From Flavobacteriales bacterium (GTDB lineage Bacteria; Bacteroidota; Bacteroidia; Flavobacteriales_F; PHOS-HE28), in assembly GCA_016712535.1 (NCBI GenBank), contig JADJQW010000003.1, forward strand, positions 761,001-825,000: a DNA stretch of 64,000 nt, written 5' to 3'. Under the pieces are notes generated by a model. That model ran no database searches. It was not told the origin of the DNA and saw only the letters and a program-made list of their open reading frames with translations. Below, one piece after another: positions 11,722 through 23,154 of the stretch. The position numbers and the translations under genes were made by a program. Each line of letters begins with the position of its first letter. Position 1 is the first letter of the stretch.

Positions 11722-11779
11722 CAATCCCCTCGGTTGGCTGAGATGGATGTTCGGTGCGGAGATTCTGTCAATTGACTAA

Positions 11780-11810
11780 CAAAGGTGTGTTGCGCAGAAG
11801 GATTTAACAA
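11780..11810 (-). promoter_or_regulatory. Bacteroidota-type promoter of the FG-GAP cargo gene
   Basis: On the minus strand TTG (11810-11808) is followed after 20 nt by CACCTTTG (11787-11780). The spacing fits the -33 TTTG / -7 TAnnTTTG arrangement, with one mismatch in the -7 box. Transcription would start near 11773, about 50 nt before the first candidate ATG. Confidence 0.5.
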
Positions 11811-11905
11811 CATGGCCTTTGAAGGTTTGTAGCAGATGTGCATACGGGCCATTCTGCCGGTCTTTCTCCAAGTCTGGATTGGAGATCTGATGTACTCGAG
11901 CGGTC

Positions 11906-12403
11906 CTACACGGTGGCGATTCCGTAGAGCTTGCAAAGGGTGGTGAGGTGCCCCGTGTGAAGCGATTCGTGCCGGGCCGCATGGATGATCGCGTCGCGCA
12001 CCGTCGTCCCGATCAGCGGCAGGCCCGTGCGATTGGGTGCATCCAGTTGCTCAGGCGTGAGCGTGGGCAGGTAGTCCATGGCTTTCTCATGCACCTCCTT
12101 GAAAGTGGCCCACACCTCCTCATATGGCGGGCACTGCTCTGGCGGCAGACCCTTGCCGCCGACGCTGAAGTGCTTGGCCCAGCTGAATTTCTTGAACGGG
12201 CCACCCGTGCTGTAGAGCAGCAGGCCATTCTGCGTGGTGGCCATGTGGGCCACGATCCAGAACAGGCTATTCAGCGGCTTGCCTTCACAAACGAAGACGC
12301 GATGAGGGTCCTGGCCTTTGAGCTGGCTCAGGTAGAATCGGGAGTATTCCCGGGAGCGTTCGACGATGCGAGCGAGGAATTGGGCTTCGGTGTGCTGACT
12401 CAT
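11906..12403 (-). CDS. DinB-superfamily protein
   Basis: Predicted four-helix-bundle protein of 165 residues. The His residues that would form the metal triad are visible: one in WIVAHMATTQNG and two in the C-terminal motif HAARHESLHTGHL, typical of DinB_2/YfiT-type proteins. Members act as metal-dependent thiol transferases or have unknown roles; no substrate can be inferred. The start is set at ATG 12403 (MSQHTEAQF); an upstream TTG at 12439 would overlap the preceding gene. It lies 32 bp downstream of the CapD-like gene on the same strand, so co-transcription is likely. Confidence 0.75.
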   Translation of the reverse strand: MSQHTEAQFLARIVERSREYSRFYLSQLKGQDPHRVFVCEGKPLNSLFWIVAHMATTQNGLLLYSTGGPFKKFSWAKHFSVGGKGLPPEQCPPYEEVWATFKEVHEKAMDYLPTLTPEQLDAPNRTGLPLIGTTVRDAIIHAARHESLHTGHLTTLCKLYGIATV

Positions 12404-12435
12404 GGATGCTGGTGGTGCATTGTTGCCAAGCCGAT

Positions 12436-14277
12436 TCAATGTGCGGTTCGCACGCGCATTTCCGGGCCGTATTCCGGGATCATGCCCTTCAGTGCGATCA
12501 CGGCTTCCGTGCCGCTCAATCGGAGCAACGCTTCCGTTCGGCGCAGCACGTCTTCGGTATCTACCGGCGACACCTGCCCGATGAGGATGCGCGGGTGGTG
12601 CGTGGGCAGGGTGTTCTCGCTGGTGGCGAGCAGCTCTTCGTAGAGCTTCTCTCCGGGGCGCAGGCCGGTGTAGGTGATGGCGATCTCGCTGCCGGGCTCC
12701 TTCCCGCTGAGGCGGATCATCTTGTCCGCCAGGTCAGCGATGCGCACGGGTTGGCCCATGTCGAACACGTAGATCTCGCCGCCTTGTCCCATCGCTGCGG
12801 CCTCCATCACCAACCGGCACGCTTCGGGGATGGTCATGAAGAATCGCGTGACGTCCGGATGCGTCACCGTTACCGGGCCGCCGGCTTCGATCTGCTTGCG
12901 GAAGAGCGGGATCACCGAGCCGCTGCTGCCTAGAACGTTGCCGAAGCGCGTGGTGACGAATACGGTTCCGCAGCCTTGCGCGATGGCGCCCACGAGCATC
13001 TCGGCCGCGCGCTTGCTGGCACCCATCACGCTGGTGGGGTTCACGGCCTTGTCCGTGCTGATGAGCACGAAACGCTCCGCCCCATGCTTGCACGCCAGCC
13101 GCGCCACCGTGCCCGTGCCGCCGATGTTGGTGCGCACGGCCTCTTCGGGCTGGGCCTCCATCAAGGGCACATGCTTGTACGCCGCTGCGTGGAAGACCAG
13201 CTGCGGCCGCTCCATCGCGAACACGGCTTCCATGCGATTCAAGTCACGCACATCGGCCACGTGCACATGGAGCATGTCGCCGCGGCCCTTGCCTACCAGT
13301 TCCATCTCCACATCATACAAGCCGCTCTCGGCGATGTCCACCAGCGCAAGTGCAGCCGTTCCCATCTCCGCCAGCTGCCGAACCAATTCGCTGCCGATGC
13401 TGCCCGCAGCGCCGGTGACCAGCACGCGCTTGCCGGCTACCAGCCGGCGCACGGCTTCCTGCTCGATGTGGATCACCTGGCGCCCAAGCAAGTCCTCGAT
13501 GCGCACCTGCTGGATCTGCCCTGCGCTCAGTTGGCCATTGATCCAATCATTCACCGGCGGAATGGTGCGTACCTGCACCTTCGCGGCTATGCAGGCATCC
13601 ACCACCAGGCGCCGCTTCTCGGGGTCGGGCTTGCCGATGGCGATGATCACCTGATCGATGCCCTCGGTGAGCAGGGCGGGCAATCGCCCGGTGCTCGCTA
13701 TGCCGACCCCTTCGAGCCGCTTGCCGGCCTTGCGGTCATCATCATCAATGAACGCGACGACCTCGTACTTCACTGATCCCTCGCGCTCGAGCGTGCGCTT
13801 GGTGATCAAGCCCGCTTCGCCCGCACCGTGGATGATCACGCGCACGCGCTCCTTGCCCGCGCCGCGGCTGCGCAGGTGCAGCAGCTTGAAGGCGATGCGC
13901 GCCGAGATCACGAGCATGGCGGTGGCCATGAAGTCGATGATGATCACCGCGCGCGGAAGGAAGTACTGGCCATCGAAGAGGAGGAATCGAAGCAAGCTGA
14001 TCGCGCCGAGAACCGCTGTGCCGGCAGCAACGGTGAGGAAGAGGCGGCGCGCATCCTCCGTGCTGGTGTGCCGCACCATGATGCGCGGGATGCCTGCGAT
14101 CAGGAATGTGGAGGCGCGCACGAGCAGGAAGACAGGCAGCACGGGCAGGAGCAGTTCAACCTCGTGCGCAGGCACCTTGAAGTTGAATCGGAGCAGGTAC
14201 GCTGAGGCCAGTGCCGCCATGCAGAGCACCAGGTCGATGAGGAGGATGCCCCAGCGCGGGAAAAGGCGACCGGCCAT
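12436..14277 (-). CDS. CapD/FlaA1-type nucleoside-diphosphate-sugar epimerase/dehydratase
   Basis: Membrane-bound polysaccharide biosynthesis enzyme of 613 residues that uses NAD(P) to modify UDP-sugars (for example the 4,6-dehydration of UDP-GlcNAc) for capsule, O-antigen or glycan synthesis. Four membrane helices occupy about the first 130 residues. A CoA-binding-like Rossmann domain follows (VIIHGAGEAGLITKRTLERE), then the catalytic extended SDR domain starting near residue 281 with VLVTGAAGSIGSELV. The family motif TDKAVNPTSVMGASKR is near residue 406 and carries the catalytic Lys of this group. The start is ATG 14277, immediately before MAGRLFPRWGILLIDL; longer versions lack family support. 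The downstream DinB-like gene is 32 bp away. Confidence 0.92.
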   Translation of the reverse strand: MAGRLFPRWGILLIDLVLCMAALASAYLLRFNFKVPAHEVELLLPVLPVFLLVRASTFLIAGIPRIMVRHTSTEDARRLFLTVAAGTAVLGAISLLRFLLFDGQYFLPRAVIIIDFMATAMLVISARIAFKLLHLRSRGAGKERVRVIIHGAGEAGLITKRTLEREGSVKYEVVAFIDDDDRKAGKRLEGVGIASTGRLPALLTEGIDQVIIAIGKPDPEKRRLVVDACIAAKVQVRTIPPVNDWINGQLSAGQIQQVRIEDLLGRQVIHIEQEAVRRLVAGKRVLVTGAAGSIGSELVRQLAEMGTAALALVDIAESGLYDVEMELVGKGRGDMLHVHVADVRDLNRMEAVFAMERPQLVFHAAAYKHVPLMEAQPEEAVRTNIGGTGTVARLACKHGAERFVLISTDKAVNPTSVMGASKRAAEMLVGAIAQGCGTVFVTTRFGNVLGSSGSVIPLFRKQIEAGGPVTVTHPDVTRFFMTIPEACRLVMEAAAMGQGGEIYVFDMGQPVRIADLADKMIRLSGKEPGSEIAITYTGLRPGEKLYEELLATSENTLPTHHPRILIGQVSPVDTEDVLRRTEALLRLSGTEAVIALKGMIPEYGPEMRVRTAH

Positions 14278-14312
14278 GCGGCCAAGATAGGATCGAGCAA
14301 CCGTGCCGTTGA

Positions 14313-14352
14313 GAACGAGGAAGCCCCGGCTCGCGCCAGGGCTTCGTCGTTC
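14313..14352 (-). terminator. hairpin terminator after the giant repeat protein
   Basis: Inverted repeat with arms 14313-14326 and 14339-14352, one internal mismatch and a 12-nt loop. It begins 17 nt past the TGA at 14369-14371, supporting that TGA, and not the TAG at 14447, as the ancestral end of the gene. Confidence 0.6.
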
Positions 14353-14368
14353 AATCGTCGAAAGTCGA

Positions 14369-17300
14369 TCAGGGCTGCGCAAGGATGCGGCCGATGATCT
14401 CCTCGCCATTCAACCGGATGCGATAGAGGTAAGCGCAGCCATTGCGCTAGGCCGGGCGGAAGGGCAGCACCAAGGTGGCGCCGGCCTCCACATGGCCGTT
14501 GTACAGTTCGCTCACCACCCGGCCTTGCAGATCGGTCACCAGAACGGTGGCGGAGCCGCTTTCCGTGGGCGTGAGGCTGATGCTGCTCTCTTCGCGGAAG
14601 GGATTCGGCCAGGCGCTCGCGGACATCTTCACGCCGGCCTGATCGGGGCCTTTGCCGTCCTCCTCTTTCTTATCGCACCAGACCGTGATCAGTTGCACGT
14701 GGGTGGAGCTGTTGCCGCAGTCGTCCGTGGCGATGTAAGTGCGCGTGATCACGTACTTGCCCTCGTCATCCATTTCGCTCTTCTCCTCTTCCACGGAGAT
14801 GCTCACCTCCGCGGAGCAATTGTCGGTGGCTTCGCACTTGTCGCTGGGCTCGGGCAGCTCTTTGCAGATCACGGTGATGTCATCGACCGGGCAAGACAGC
14901 ACCGGTGGCTGATCGTCGTGCACGGTGATCGTCCAGGTGGCGGTGCCCCAGTTGTGGCACTGGTCGCGCGCGGTCCAGGTATGGACGATGGTGTAGTTGC
15001 CCGCGCAATCGCCGGGGATCACCTCCATGCTGTGATAGACGGTCACATCCACCTTGGTGCATTCATCGTACGCGGTCACGTCCGGCGTGGCAATGGCGTC
15101 CATGTCGGCGTCGCAGGCGATGCTCATCGCGGCAGGCACGTTGTAGAAGATCGGGGGCACATCGTCGATGACCGTGATGTACTGGATGCAGGTCTCGGTG
15201 CTGCCATCGCTGCCCACCGCGTGCCAGGTGCGGCGGATCACGTACGGGCAGTTGCTGATGATGGCATCGCTCCACCAGGCCTGGACCACATCCGGGCAAT
15301 CATCGTCCTTCTTCTTGTTGAAGATGGGTTCGCCGCCGAGGCCGAAGGGTGAGAAATCATCGGCGCACGCCACGGTGATGTCAGCAGGGCATTCGAGGAT
15401 CAAGGGGTCGCAGTCCTTGTCGCAATCGGTGTTCTGCTGCACTTCGATGCTGAACTCATTGGTGCAGCCGTTCACTCCGGTGAGGATGAGCGTGTAAGCG
15501 CCTGGTGTGCTCGTGGAGATCGAGCTGCCGCTGCCTACAAGTCCATTGGCGTTGAACCACTCGGCTGTCGCGATTGCGCTGCTGCTTGTGTAGCTCACCG
15601 TTGCGGGTTCGCCCTCACAGCCGATCAGCGTGCTGCTTAGCGTCGCCTGCGGCGCCTCAAAGTCGCTGCCTACTTGCGTCGTAGCGGTGCTCGTGCAGCC
15701 GTTGCTGCCGGTCACCACCAACGTGTAGGTGCCGGGGGCGCATACGGTCGGGTTCTGTTCGGTGCTGTTGAAGTTGTTCGGGCCGCTCCAAGCGAACGAA
15801 CCGTTGCCGGTGCCCATCAGCATCACGCACTCATTGTCGCAGGTGATGGTTCCGCCAGCGGCTTGCGCGCCGGGGACGTCGGTATCCTGCTCCACCTCAG
15901 CGGTAGCGGTGCTCGTGCAGCCGTTGCTGCCGGTCACCACCAGCGTGTAGGTGCCGGGGGCGCACACGGTCGGGTTCTGCTCGGTGCTGTTGAAGTTGTT
16001 CGGGCCGCTCCAAGCGAACGAACCGTTGCCGGTGCCAATCAGCATCACGCACTCATTGTCGCAGGTGATGGTGCCACCAGCAGCTTGCGCTCCGGGGACG
16101 TCATTGTCCTGCTCCACCTCAGCGGTAGCGGTGCTCGTGCAGCCGTTCGCGCCGGTGACCACCAACGTGTAGGTGCCGGGGGCGCATACGGTCGGGTTCT
16201 GCTCGGTGCTGTTGAAGTTGTTCGGGCCGCTCCAAGCGAACGAACCGTTGCCCGTGCCAATCAGCATCACGCACTCATTGTCGCAGGTGATGGTTCCGCC
16301 AGCGGCTTGCGCGCCGGGGACGTCGTTGTCCTCATCCACCTCAGCGGTAGCGGTGCTCGTGCAGCCGTTCGCACCGGTGACCACCAGCGTGTAGGTGCCG
16401 GGGGCGCACACGGTCGGGTTCTGCTCGGTGCTGCTGAAGTTGTTCGGGCCGCTCCAAGCGAACGAACCGTTGCCCGTGCCAATCAGCATCACGCACTCAT
16501 TGCTGCAGGTGATGGTTCCGCCAGCGGCTTGCGCGCCGGGGACGTCGGTATCCTCCTCCACCTCAGCGGTAGCGGTGCTCGTGCAGCCGTTCGCACCGGT
16601 GACCACCAGCGTGTAGGTGCCGGGGGCGCACACGGTCGGGTTCTGCTCGGTGCTGCTGAAGTTGTTCGGGCCGCTCCAAGCGAACGAACCGTTGCCGGTG
16701 CCAATCAGCATCACGCACTCATTGCTGCAGGTGATGGTTCCGCCAGCGGCTTGCGCTCCGGGGACGTCATTGTCCTGCTCCACCTCAGCGGTAGCGGTGC
16801 TCGTGCAGCCGTTGCTGCCGGTTACCACCAGTGTGTAGATGCCGGGGGCGCACACGGTCGGGTTCTGCTCGGTGCTGCTGAAGTTGTTCGGGCCGCTCCA
16901 AGCGAACGAACCGTTGCCGGTGCCCATGAGCATCACGCACTCATTGCTGCAGGTGATGGTTCCGCCAGCGGCTTGCGCGCCGGGGACGTCGGTATCCTGC
17001 TCCACCTCAGCGGTAGCGGTGCTCGTGCAGCCGTTGCTGCCGGTCACCACCAGCGTGTAGGTGCCGGGGGCGCACACGGTCGGGTTCTGCTCGGTGCTGT
17101 TGAAGTTGTTCGGGCCGCTCCAGGCGAACGAACCGTTGCCGGTGCCCATGAGCATCACGCACTCATTGCTGCAGGTGATGGTTCCGCCAGCGGCTTGCGC
17201 TCCGGGCACATCGGTGTCCTCTTCCACCTCAGCGGTAGCGGTGCTCGTGCAGCCGTTGCTGCCGGTTACCACCAGTGTGTAGATGCCGGGGGCGCACACG

Positions 17301-20300
17301 GTCGGGTTCTGCTCGGTGCTGCTGAAGTTGTTCGGGCCGCTCCAAGCGAACGAACCGTTGCCGGTGCCCATGAGCATCACGCACTCATTGCTGCAGGTGA
17401 TGGTTCCGCCAGCGGCTTGCGCGCCGGGGACGTCGGTATCCTGCTCCACTTCAGCGGTAGCGGTGCTCGTGCAGCCGTTGCTGCCGGTGACCACCAGCGT
17501 GTAGGTGCCAGGGGCGCACACGGTGGGGTTCTGCTCGGTGCTGCTGAAGTTGTTCGGGCCGCTCCAAGCGAATGAACCGTTGCCGGTGCCCATGAGCATC
17601 ACGCACTCATTGCTGCAGGTGATGGTTCCGCCAGCGGCTTGCGCTCCGGGCACATCGGTGTCCTCTTCCACCTCAGCGGTAGCAGTGCTCGTGCAGCCGT
17701 TCGTGCCGGTCACGATGAGTGTGTACGTGCCGGGAGCGCACACGGTCGGGTTCTGCTCGGTGCTGCTGAAGTTGTTCGGGCCGCTCCAGGCGAACGAACC
17801 GTTGCCGGTGCCCATGAGGATCACGCAGGTGTTCGTGCAAGTGAGCGTTCCGCCCGTGGCGAAGGCTCCAGGCACGTCGTTGTCCTCCTCCACCTCAGCG
17901 GTAGCGGTGCTCGTGCAGCCGTTCGCACCGGTGACCACGAGCGTGTAGGTGCCGGGGGCGCACACGGTCGGGTTCTGCTCGGTGCTGCTGAAGTTGTTCG
18001 GGCCGCTCCAAGCGAAGCTGCCGTTGCCGGTGCCGCTCAACTCGACGCACTCATTGCTGCAGGTGATGGTTCCGCCAGCGGCTTGCGCTCCGGGGACGTC
18101 ATTGTCCTGCTCCACCTCAGCGGTAGCGGTGCTCGTGCAGCCGTTGCTGCCGGTCACCACCAGCGTGTAGGTGCCAGGGGCGCACACGGTCGGGTTCTGC
18201 TCGGTGCTGTTGAAGTTGTTCGGGCCGCTCCAAGCGAACGAACCGTTGCCGGTGCCAATCAGCATCACGCACTCATTGTCGCAGGTGATGGTTCCGCCAG
18301 CAGCTTGCGCTCCGGGGACGTCATTGTCCTGCTCCACCTCAGTGGTAGCGGTGCTCGTGCAGCCGTTCGCGCCGGTGACCACCAACGTGTAGGTGCCGGG
18401 GGCGCACACGGTGGGGTTCTGCTCGGTGCTCGTGAAGTTGTTCGGGCCGCTCCAGGCGAACGAACCGTTGCCGGTGCCCATCAGCATCACGCACTCGTTG
18501 TTGCAGGTGATGGTTCCGCCATCGGCTTGCGCGCCGGGTGCGTCGGTGTCCTGCTCAACCTCAGCGGTAGCGGTGCTCGTGCAGCCGTTGCTGCCGGTCA
18601 CCACCAGCGTGTAGGTGCCGGGGGCGCACACGGTCGGGTTCTGCTCGGTGCTGTTGAAGTTGTTCGGGCCGCTCCAAGCGAACGAACCGTTGCCGGTGCC
18701 AATCAGCATCACGCACTCATTGTCGCAGGTGATGGTGCCACCAGCAGCTTGCGCCCGGGGACGTCATTGTCCTGCTCCACCTCAGCGGTAGCGGTGCTCG
18801 TGCAGCCGTTCGCGCCGGTGACCACCAACGTGTAGGTGCCGGGGGCGCATACGGTCGGGTTCTGCTCGGTGCTGTTGAAGTTGTTCGGGCCGCTCCACGC
18901 AAAGCTGCCGTTGCCCGTGCCCATGAGCATCACGCACTCATTGCTGCAGTTGATGGTTCCTCCCGTGGCGAAGGCTCCGGGCACATCGGTATCCTCCTCC
19001 ACCTCAGCGGTGGCGGTGCTCGTGCAACCATTGCTGCCGGTGACAATCAGCGTGTAAGTGCCGGGAGCGCACACGGTCGGGTTCTGCTCGGTGCTGCTGA
19101 AGTTGTTCGGGCCGCTCCATGCGAAGGAGCCGTTGCCGTTGCCGCTCAGCATCACGCACGTGTTGTTGCAGGTGATGGTTCCGCCAGCGGCTTGCGCGCC
19201 GGGGACATCGGTGTCCTCTTCCACCTCAGCGGTAGCGGTGCTCGTGCAGCCGTTGCTGCCGGTGACAACCAGCGTGTAGGTGCCGGGGGCGCACACGGTC
19301 GGGTTCTGCTCGGTGCTGTTGAAGTTGTTCGGGCCGCTCCAGGCGAACGAACCGTTGCCGGTGCCCATGAGCATCACGCATTCATTGCTGCAGGTGATGG
19401 TTCCGCCAGCGGCTTGCGCGCCGGGGACAGTCGTGTTCACTGTGACATCAACTTGATCCGTCGCCGTGCAGCCGGTCTGAGGATTGGTGACCGTTAGCGT
19501 GTAGGTGCCGGCTGCGTTCACCGTGGGGTTGGCCGAACCGCCGCCATTGACGATGCCCGGACCGGTCCAGCTGAAGTTCACGCCTGGCGTCTGGCTGGAG
19601 CCATCCAGTTGCACCGTCGCACCTGTGGTGCAATTGATCTCCGCGTCGGCGCCCGCGTTCGCAGAGGGCGGCAAGGTGCCATCGATATTGACCAGCACCA
19701 CCGCGCTGCATTGGTTGAAATCGGTGACCTGCACGGAGTACGCTCCGGCACTCGCATTCGTGAGGTTCGGACCTGTGGCACCGGTGCTCCAGAGATAGCT
19801 GTAGCCGGGGGTGCCTCCTGTTCCGCTTGCTGTGGCGCTGCCTGTTCCGGTTCCGCAGGCATCGAGCGTTGTGCTCACATTCGCACTGAGCGGAGCGGGT
19901 TGCCCCACCACGAAGTTGGCTGTTGCGCTGCAGCCATTGAAGTCGGTAACGGTCACGCTGTAAGGACCGGCCGCAAGGTTCACCGCGGTCCCGCTGGTCT
20001 GCCCATTGCTCCAGGCGTAAGTGAAAGGCGCCTGGCCATCGGCCGTTGCCGTGATGCTGCCAGTGGCAGAACCGTTGCACAGCGCATCGGTCACTGTTCC
20101 GTCGGCGGTCATGATGCGCACCTTAACCACTTGGTCGGCAGCACCGGCGAGGATGCAGGCATCGCCTCCGATGATGCGGCGGATGTACGTGTCCTGCGTG
20201 AGCGCACCGATCTGCGCGCCGCTGAGGTTCTGGCCCGTAGCGCCGGGTATGTCCGTCCAAGTGAGGCTGTCAGGGCTGATCTGCCATTGGTAAGTCGCAG

Positions 20301-22761
20301 CGCTCGGGAAGGCAGGGTAACCGGAGGCGACGTTGTTGCGCACGATGGTGGGCAACGAATAGCTCGGCTCCGATCCCATGATGTCGCCTGGGGTTGCGCC
20401 GGGGCAGATGGACACGCCTTGATAGGTGATGCTGTTGCCGAGCAGGTCGGGCGGGTTGGCCCAGACCACAAGGCCCGGCTCGTAGCGGCTCGTCGTGCTG
20501 TTCTTGGTGGTGTTGACGGCGCCTTGGGTTAGCGGGATGTTGTTGCTCTGCGCAGTGACGATGGTGTAGATGCGGCAATCGTTGAATTTGATGCCGCGCT
20601 CGCCTACGGGGTCGTAGTCGTCACTGGTGCCGCCGTAGTAGGTGCTGAATTCGAGCTGGTTCAGGTTGCTCTTCAGCTTGAAGAAAACCTTGTCGTTGCT
20701 GCCTTGATTGGTGGTCTGCAGCGGAACGTTGGGCGAGGCGCTCACCGGGAAGTTCGTACTGGCGCTGTAGCCGAAGACGTACGCATCATTGTTCAGGTCA
20801 GTATTGAGGCCCATCATGTTCACTTCATTGCCGGAGCCGCCGATGTAGGTGCCAGCGAGGAATGTCTGGTCAATCGTCATGCGGCCCACATAGAAGTCAT
20901 TGTTGCCGTTGTGGCTGGTGTCGAACACCCCGTCCGTGATGTTCGAGCTGCTGAGTCCGCTGGTTACGCCGCCAAAGAAGAGCTCATCCTTGGCGGTATT
21001 GAACTCCATGCAAAGCAGGTTGGCATTCTGGCTGCTGGCGCTGGAGTAATAGCTGCTCCAAACGGTGGCAGCGGTGGTTCCGTTGAGGCGTTGGAGGAAT
21101 CCGGCCGTGCTGCCGCCGCGCGTGCTCTGGCGCGGGTTCAGGGTAGGGAAGTTGGTGCTGCTGGTATTGCCGCCCACGAAGAGGTCTCCGGTTGCGGTGT
21201 TGTGGAGCATGATGCTGGCCCGGTCGGCGGAGCTGCCGCCGTAGTTCCGCATCCAGACGATGCTGCTCAGGTCCTGGTTGACGCGGAAGAGGAAGACATC
21301 GCTCCCGCCGTTGTTGGTGTTGCTGGCTCCGCTGCCGGGGTTCAGCGTGAGCAGGTTGGTGCTCGTGGTGCTCCCGCCCACGAACACATCGCCATTTGCG
21401 GCCAGGCGCACGTCGTAGTTGTCGTCGCTTCCGTTGCCACCAACGACAGCCGCCTTGATGCTGTTGCCGGCGGTGTTGATCTTCAGCACGAACACATCGA
21501 TGCCGCTCTGGGCCTGCTGGTTCACGCTGCTGCCGGTGAAGGCCGTACCGCCCAGAAGCGGGAAGTTGGTGCTGCCGGTCTGGCCGGTGATGTACAGGTT
21601 GCCGTCGGGTCCCTGCTCCATCGCGTAGGGGTTGTCATCGCCGTTTCCGCCGATGTAGGTCTGCCACACCCGGGTGCCGCTGCCTCCCACCGTTGCAGGC
21701 TCGAGGTACTTGCCCACGATCATCTCCAAGCCGCCATTCGTCGTCTCATCGAACGCGCCGGGCGTGATCTGGTCGGTGGTCCCGGTCACTCGGGCGACCA
21801 CATAGATGGCGCCGTCGCTCGGGTCCACCCAGATGCAGTGGCCGTGGTTGTCGCTGCTGCTGTTGGTATTGATCCATGTGGCCCATCGCATGGCAATGGG
21901 GTCGATCACCAAGGGTTGGGTGCGATCGTAGGCGCCCAAGGTGAATCGCAGGACATTGCCGTCCACCTTGTAGGCGGCGTCGATGCGGGTCTCGCGGCCG
22001 TTGCTCCGTTGGTACACGTATGGAGCGGGATGGGCCATTTCGCCCAGGATCGTCTCGATGACCAGTTCGCCATCATCGTTCACATGCATGCGCTCGATGC
22101 CCTCGTGGGCGATGGCGACATTACCGGGGTCGCCGCCCGGCTTCACGATCAGGTCATACTCCAACGAGCCGTCCTCAGCCGGATAGTAGCGCGCATCGAT
22201 GCCACGATAGATGCCCGTGTACCAGACCTCCTGGAAACTGGAGGCATCCAAGGCGCTGCGCTCGCCCACGAAGTAATTGGTCAGTTCGGGGTGCCGATCA
22301 CGTGCTTCGATCCGCATGGCATCCGATGCGCCGATGAAGCGATGCCGCCAGGAGTGGCCGCGCTTGCGCCATTGCAGCTCGCGCATCGGTCGGCCTTGGG
22401 CCATTTCCTCCTCGATGCGGAATCCTTCAGCGATGCGCTTCTCCACTTCCACCGGGTCGAAGGCGGTGACCACCATGCCTTGCGCGGTGGCCACGGCTTG
22501 GCCAAGCGGGAAATCGGCGCGGTAAAGGACCTGAGCTCCGAACTGCCCTCCGTTCTCCATGAAGGTGATGCGCTGATCGTGCCGGTTCAGCAGGGCATCA
22601 ATGTCCACGTGCTCGTGGCCGTGGTCGTGGCCGGTGTGCGGTGCACGGGGTTTCACCGGATCGATCCGGTGCTGTGCCGCTGCATGCCAGCCTGTGGCAA
22701 GCAGCAAGAGCAGCGCGATCAGCCGCGCGATCTCTTTCGTGAAGGGGTTTCGGTGCTTCAT
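14369..22761 (-). CDS. giant repeat-containing T9SS surface protein, interrupted by a frameshift and an in-frame TAG
   Basis: Predicted secreted adhesin-like protein of about 2,797 residues when both lesions are read through. ATG 22761 is chosen because a signal peptide follows (LIALLLLLATGWHAAAQ). Order: a His-rich segment, a DUF7948-type N-terminal domain (MENGGQFGAQVLYRADF to about residue 300), SBBP-like propeller repeats (about 300-680), an SprB-like repeat (AWSNGQTSGTAVNLAAGPYS), about 17 Ig/PKD-like repeats of 74 residues (about 1,110-2,360), HYR-like domains (LECPADITVACADD, ITVIDDVPPIF) and a type A sorting domain (AWPNPFREESSISL). A missing base at 18753-18757 inside one repeat shifts the frame. 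A TAG at 14447-14449 interrupts the sorting domain 25 codons early, yet the same frame continues AYLYRIRLNGEEIIGR to TGA at 14369, followed by a terminator. Likely role: surface adhesion or gliding, by analogy with SprB-type proteins. Confidence 0.85.
15670..19430 (-). repeat. about 17 tandem copies of a 222-bp coding repeat
   Basis: Each unit encodes 74 residues, with landmarks GTGNGSFAWSGPNNF, EQNPTVCAPGTYTL and NGCTSTATAEV. The period is exactly 222 bp except for one unit at 18753-18757 that lacks a base. Units are nearly identical at the DNA level, differing mainly at a few variable residues (for example MLMG/MLIG/MLSG/ELSG and EQD/EED). This points to ongoing homogenisation by recombination and makes assembly of copy number unreliable. 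Confidence 0.95.
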
Positions 22762-22999
22762 CGGGGTTCGAGGTGTAGGGGTTTGCTCATGAGGTGCGGA
22801 AGGCCAATGGCCCTCCAGTGGAGTCGTTGTTGGCCTGCTTCCTTGATAGGGCCCTAGGCCCAGGTCGGGATCGAGCCAGAGCACCTCAGGATTGGGCGCC
22901 GGCAAGGCTGCTTGAGTGGATCGCATGGTCTTGCTCAGTTGACTGAACAAGCGTCCAAAGGCAGGGTCTGAAGAGCGATCCGGTCGAGAAAGAGTGGCG

Positions 23000-23031
23000 C
23001 GAACGTATCAGGATTGATAGACGAATGTCAA
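23000..23031 (-). promoter_or_regulatory. Bacteroidota-type promoter of the giant repeat protein
   Basis: On the minus strand TTG (23031-23029, within TTGACA) is followed by a 21-nt spacer and TACGTTCG (23007-23000), close to the -33/-7 consensus TTTG and TAnnTTTG. The stretch from 22762 to 23154 has no other gene. Transcription from here would give a leader of about 230 nt before ATG 22761. An in-frame ATG at 22926 could add 55 residues ahead of the signal peptide. Confidence 0.5.
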
Positions 23032-23154
23032 GTGTTCGTCGAAGATTAGACCCTGTTCGTGCGGTAAATAGCGCATTGTAGAGGCCGTTTGAATGGCCTT
23101 TCGCTCGATGAACTGGCCCCTCGGCTCAGTTCCGTGATTGCCAGGGTAACCGGC

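Noticed and set aside
15674..18835. Long plus-strand open frames antisense to the giant gene (633 and 398 residues of repeats)
   Set aside because: They are mirror frames of the 222-bp coding repeats, made open by GC-rich codon bias, and have no signal peptide or known domain. The minus-strand reading has clear domains and a T9SS tail.
15670..19430. CRISPR-like or non-coding satellite array
   Set aside because: The period is 222 bp, units are contiguous without spacers and every unit is translated as one Ig-like repeat.
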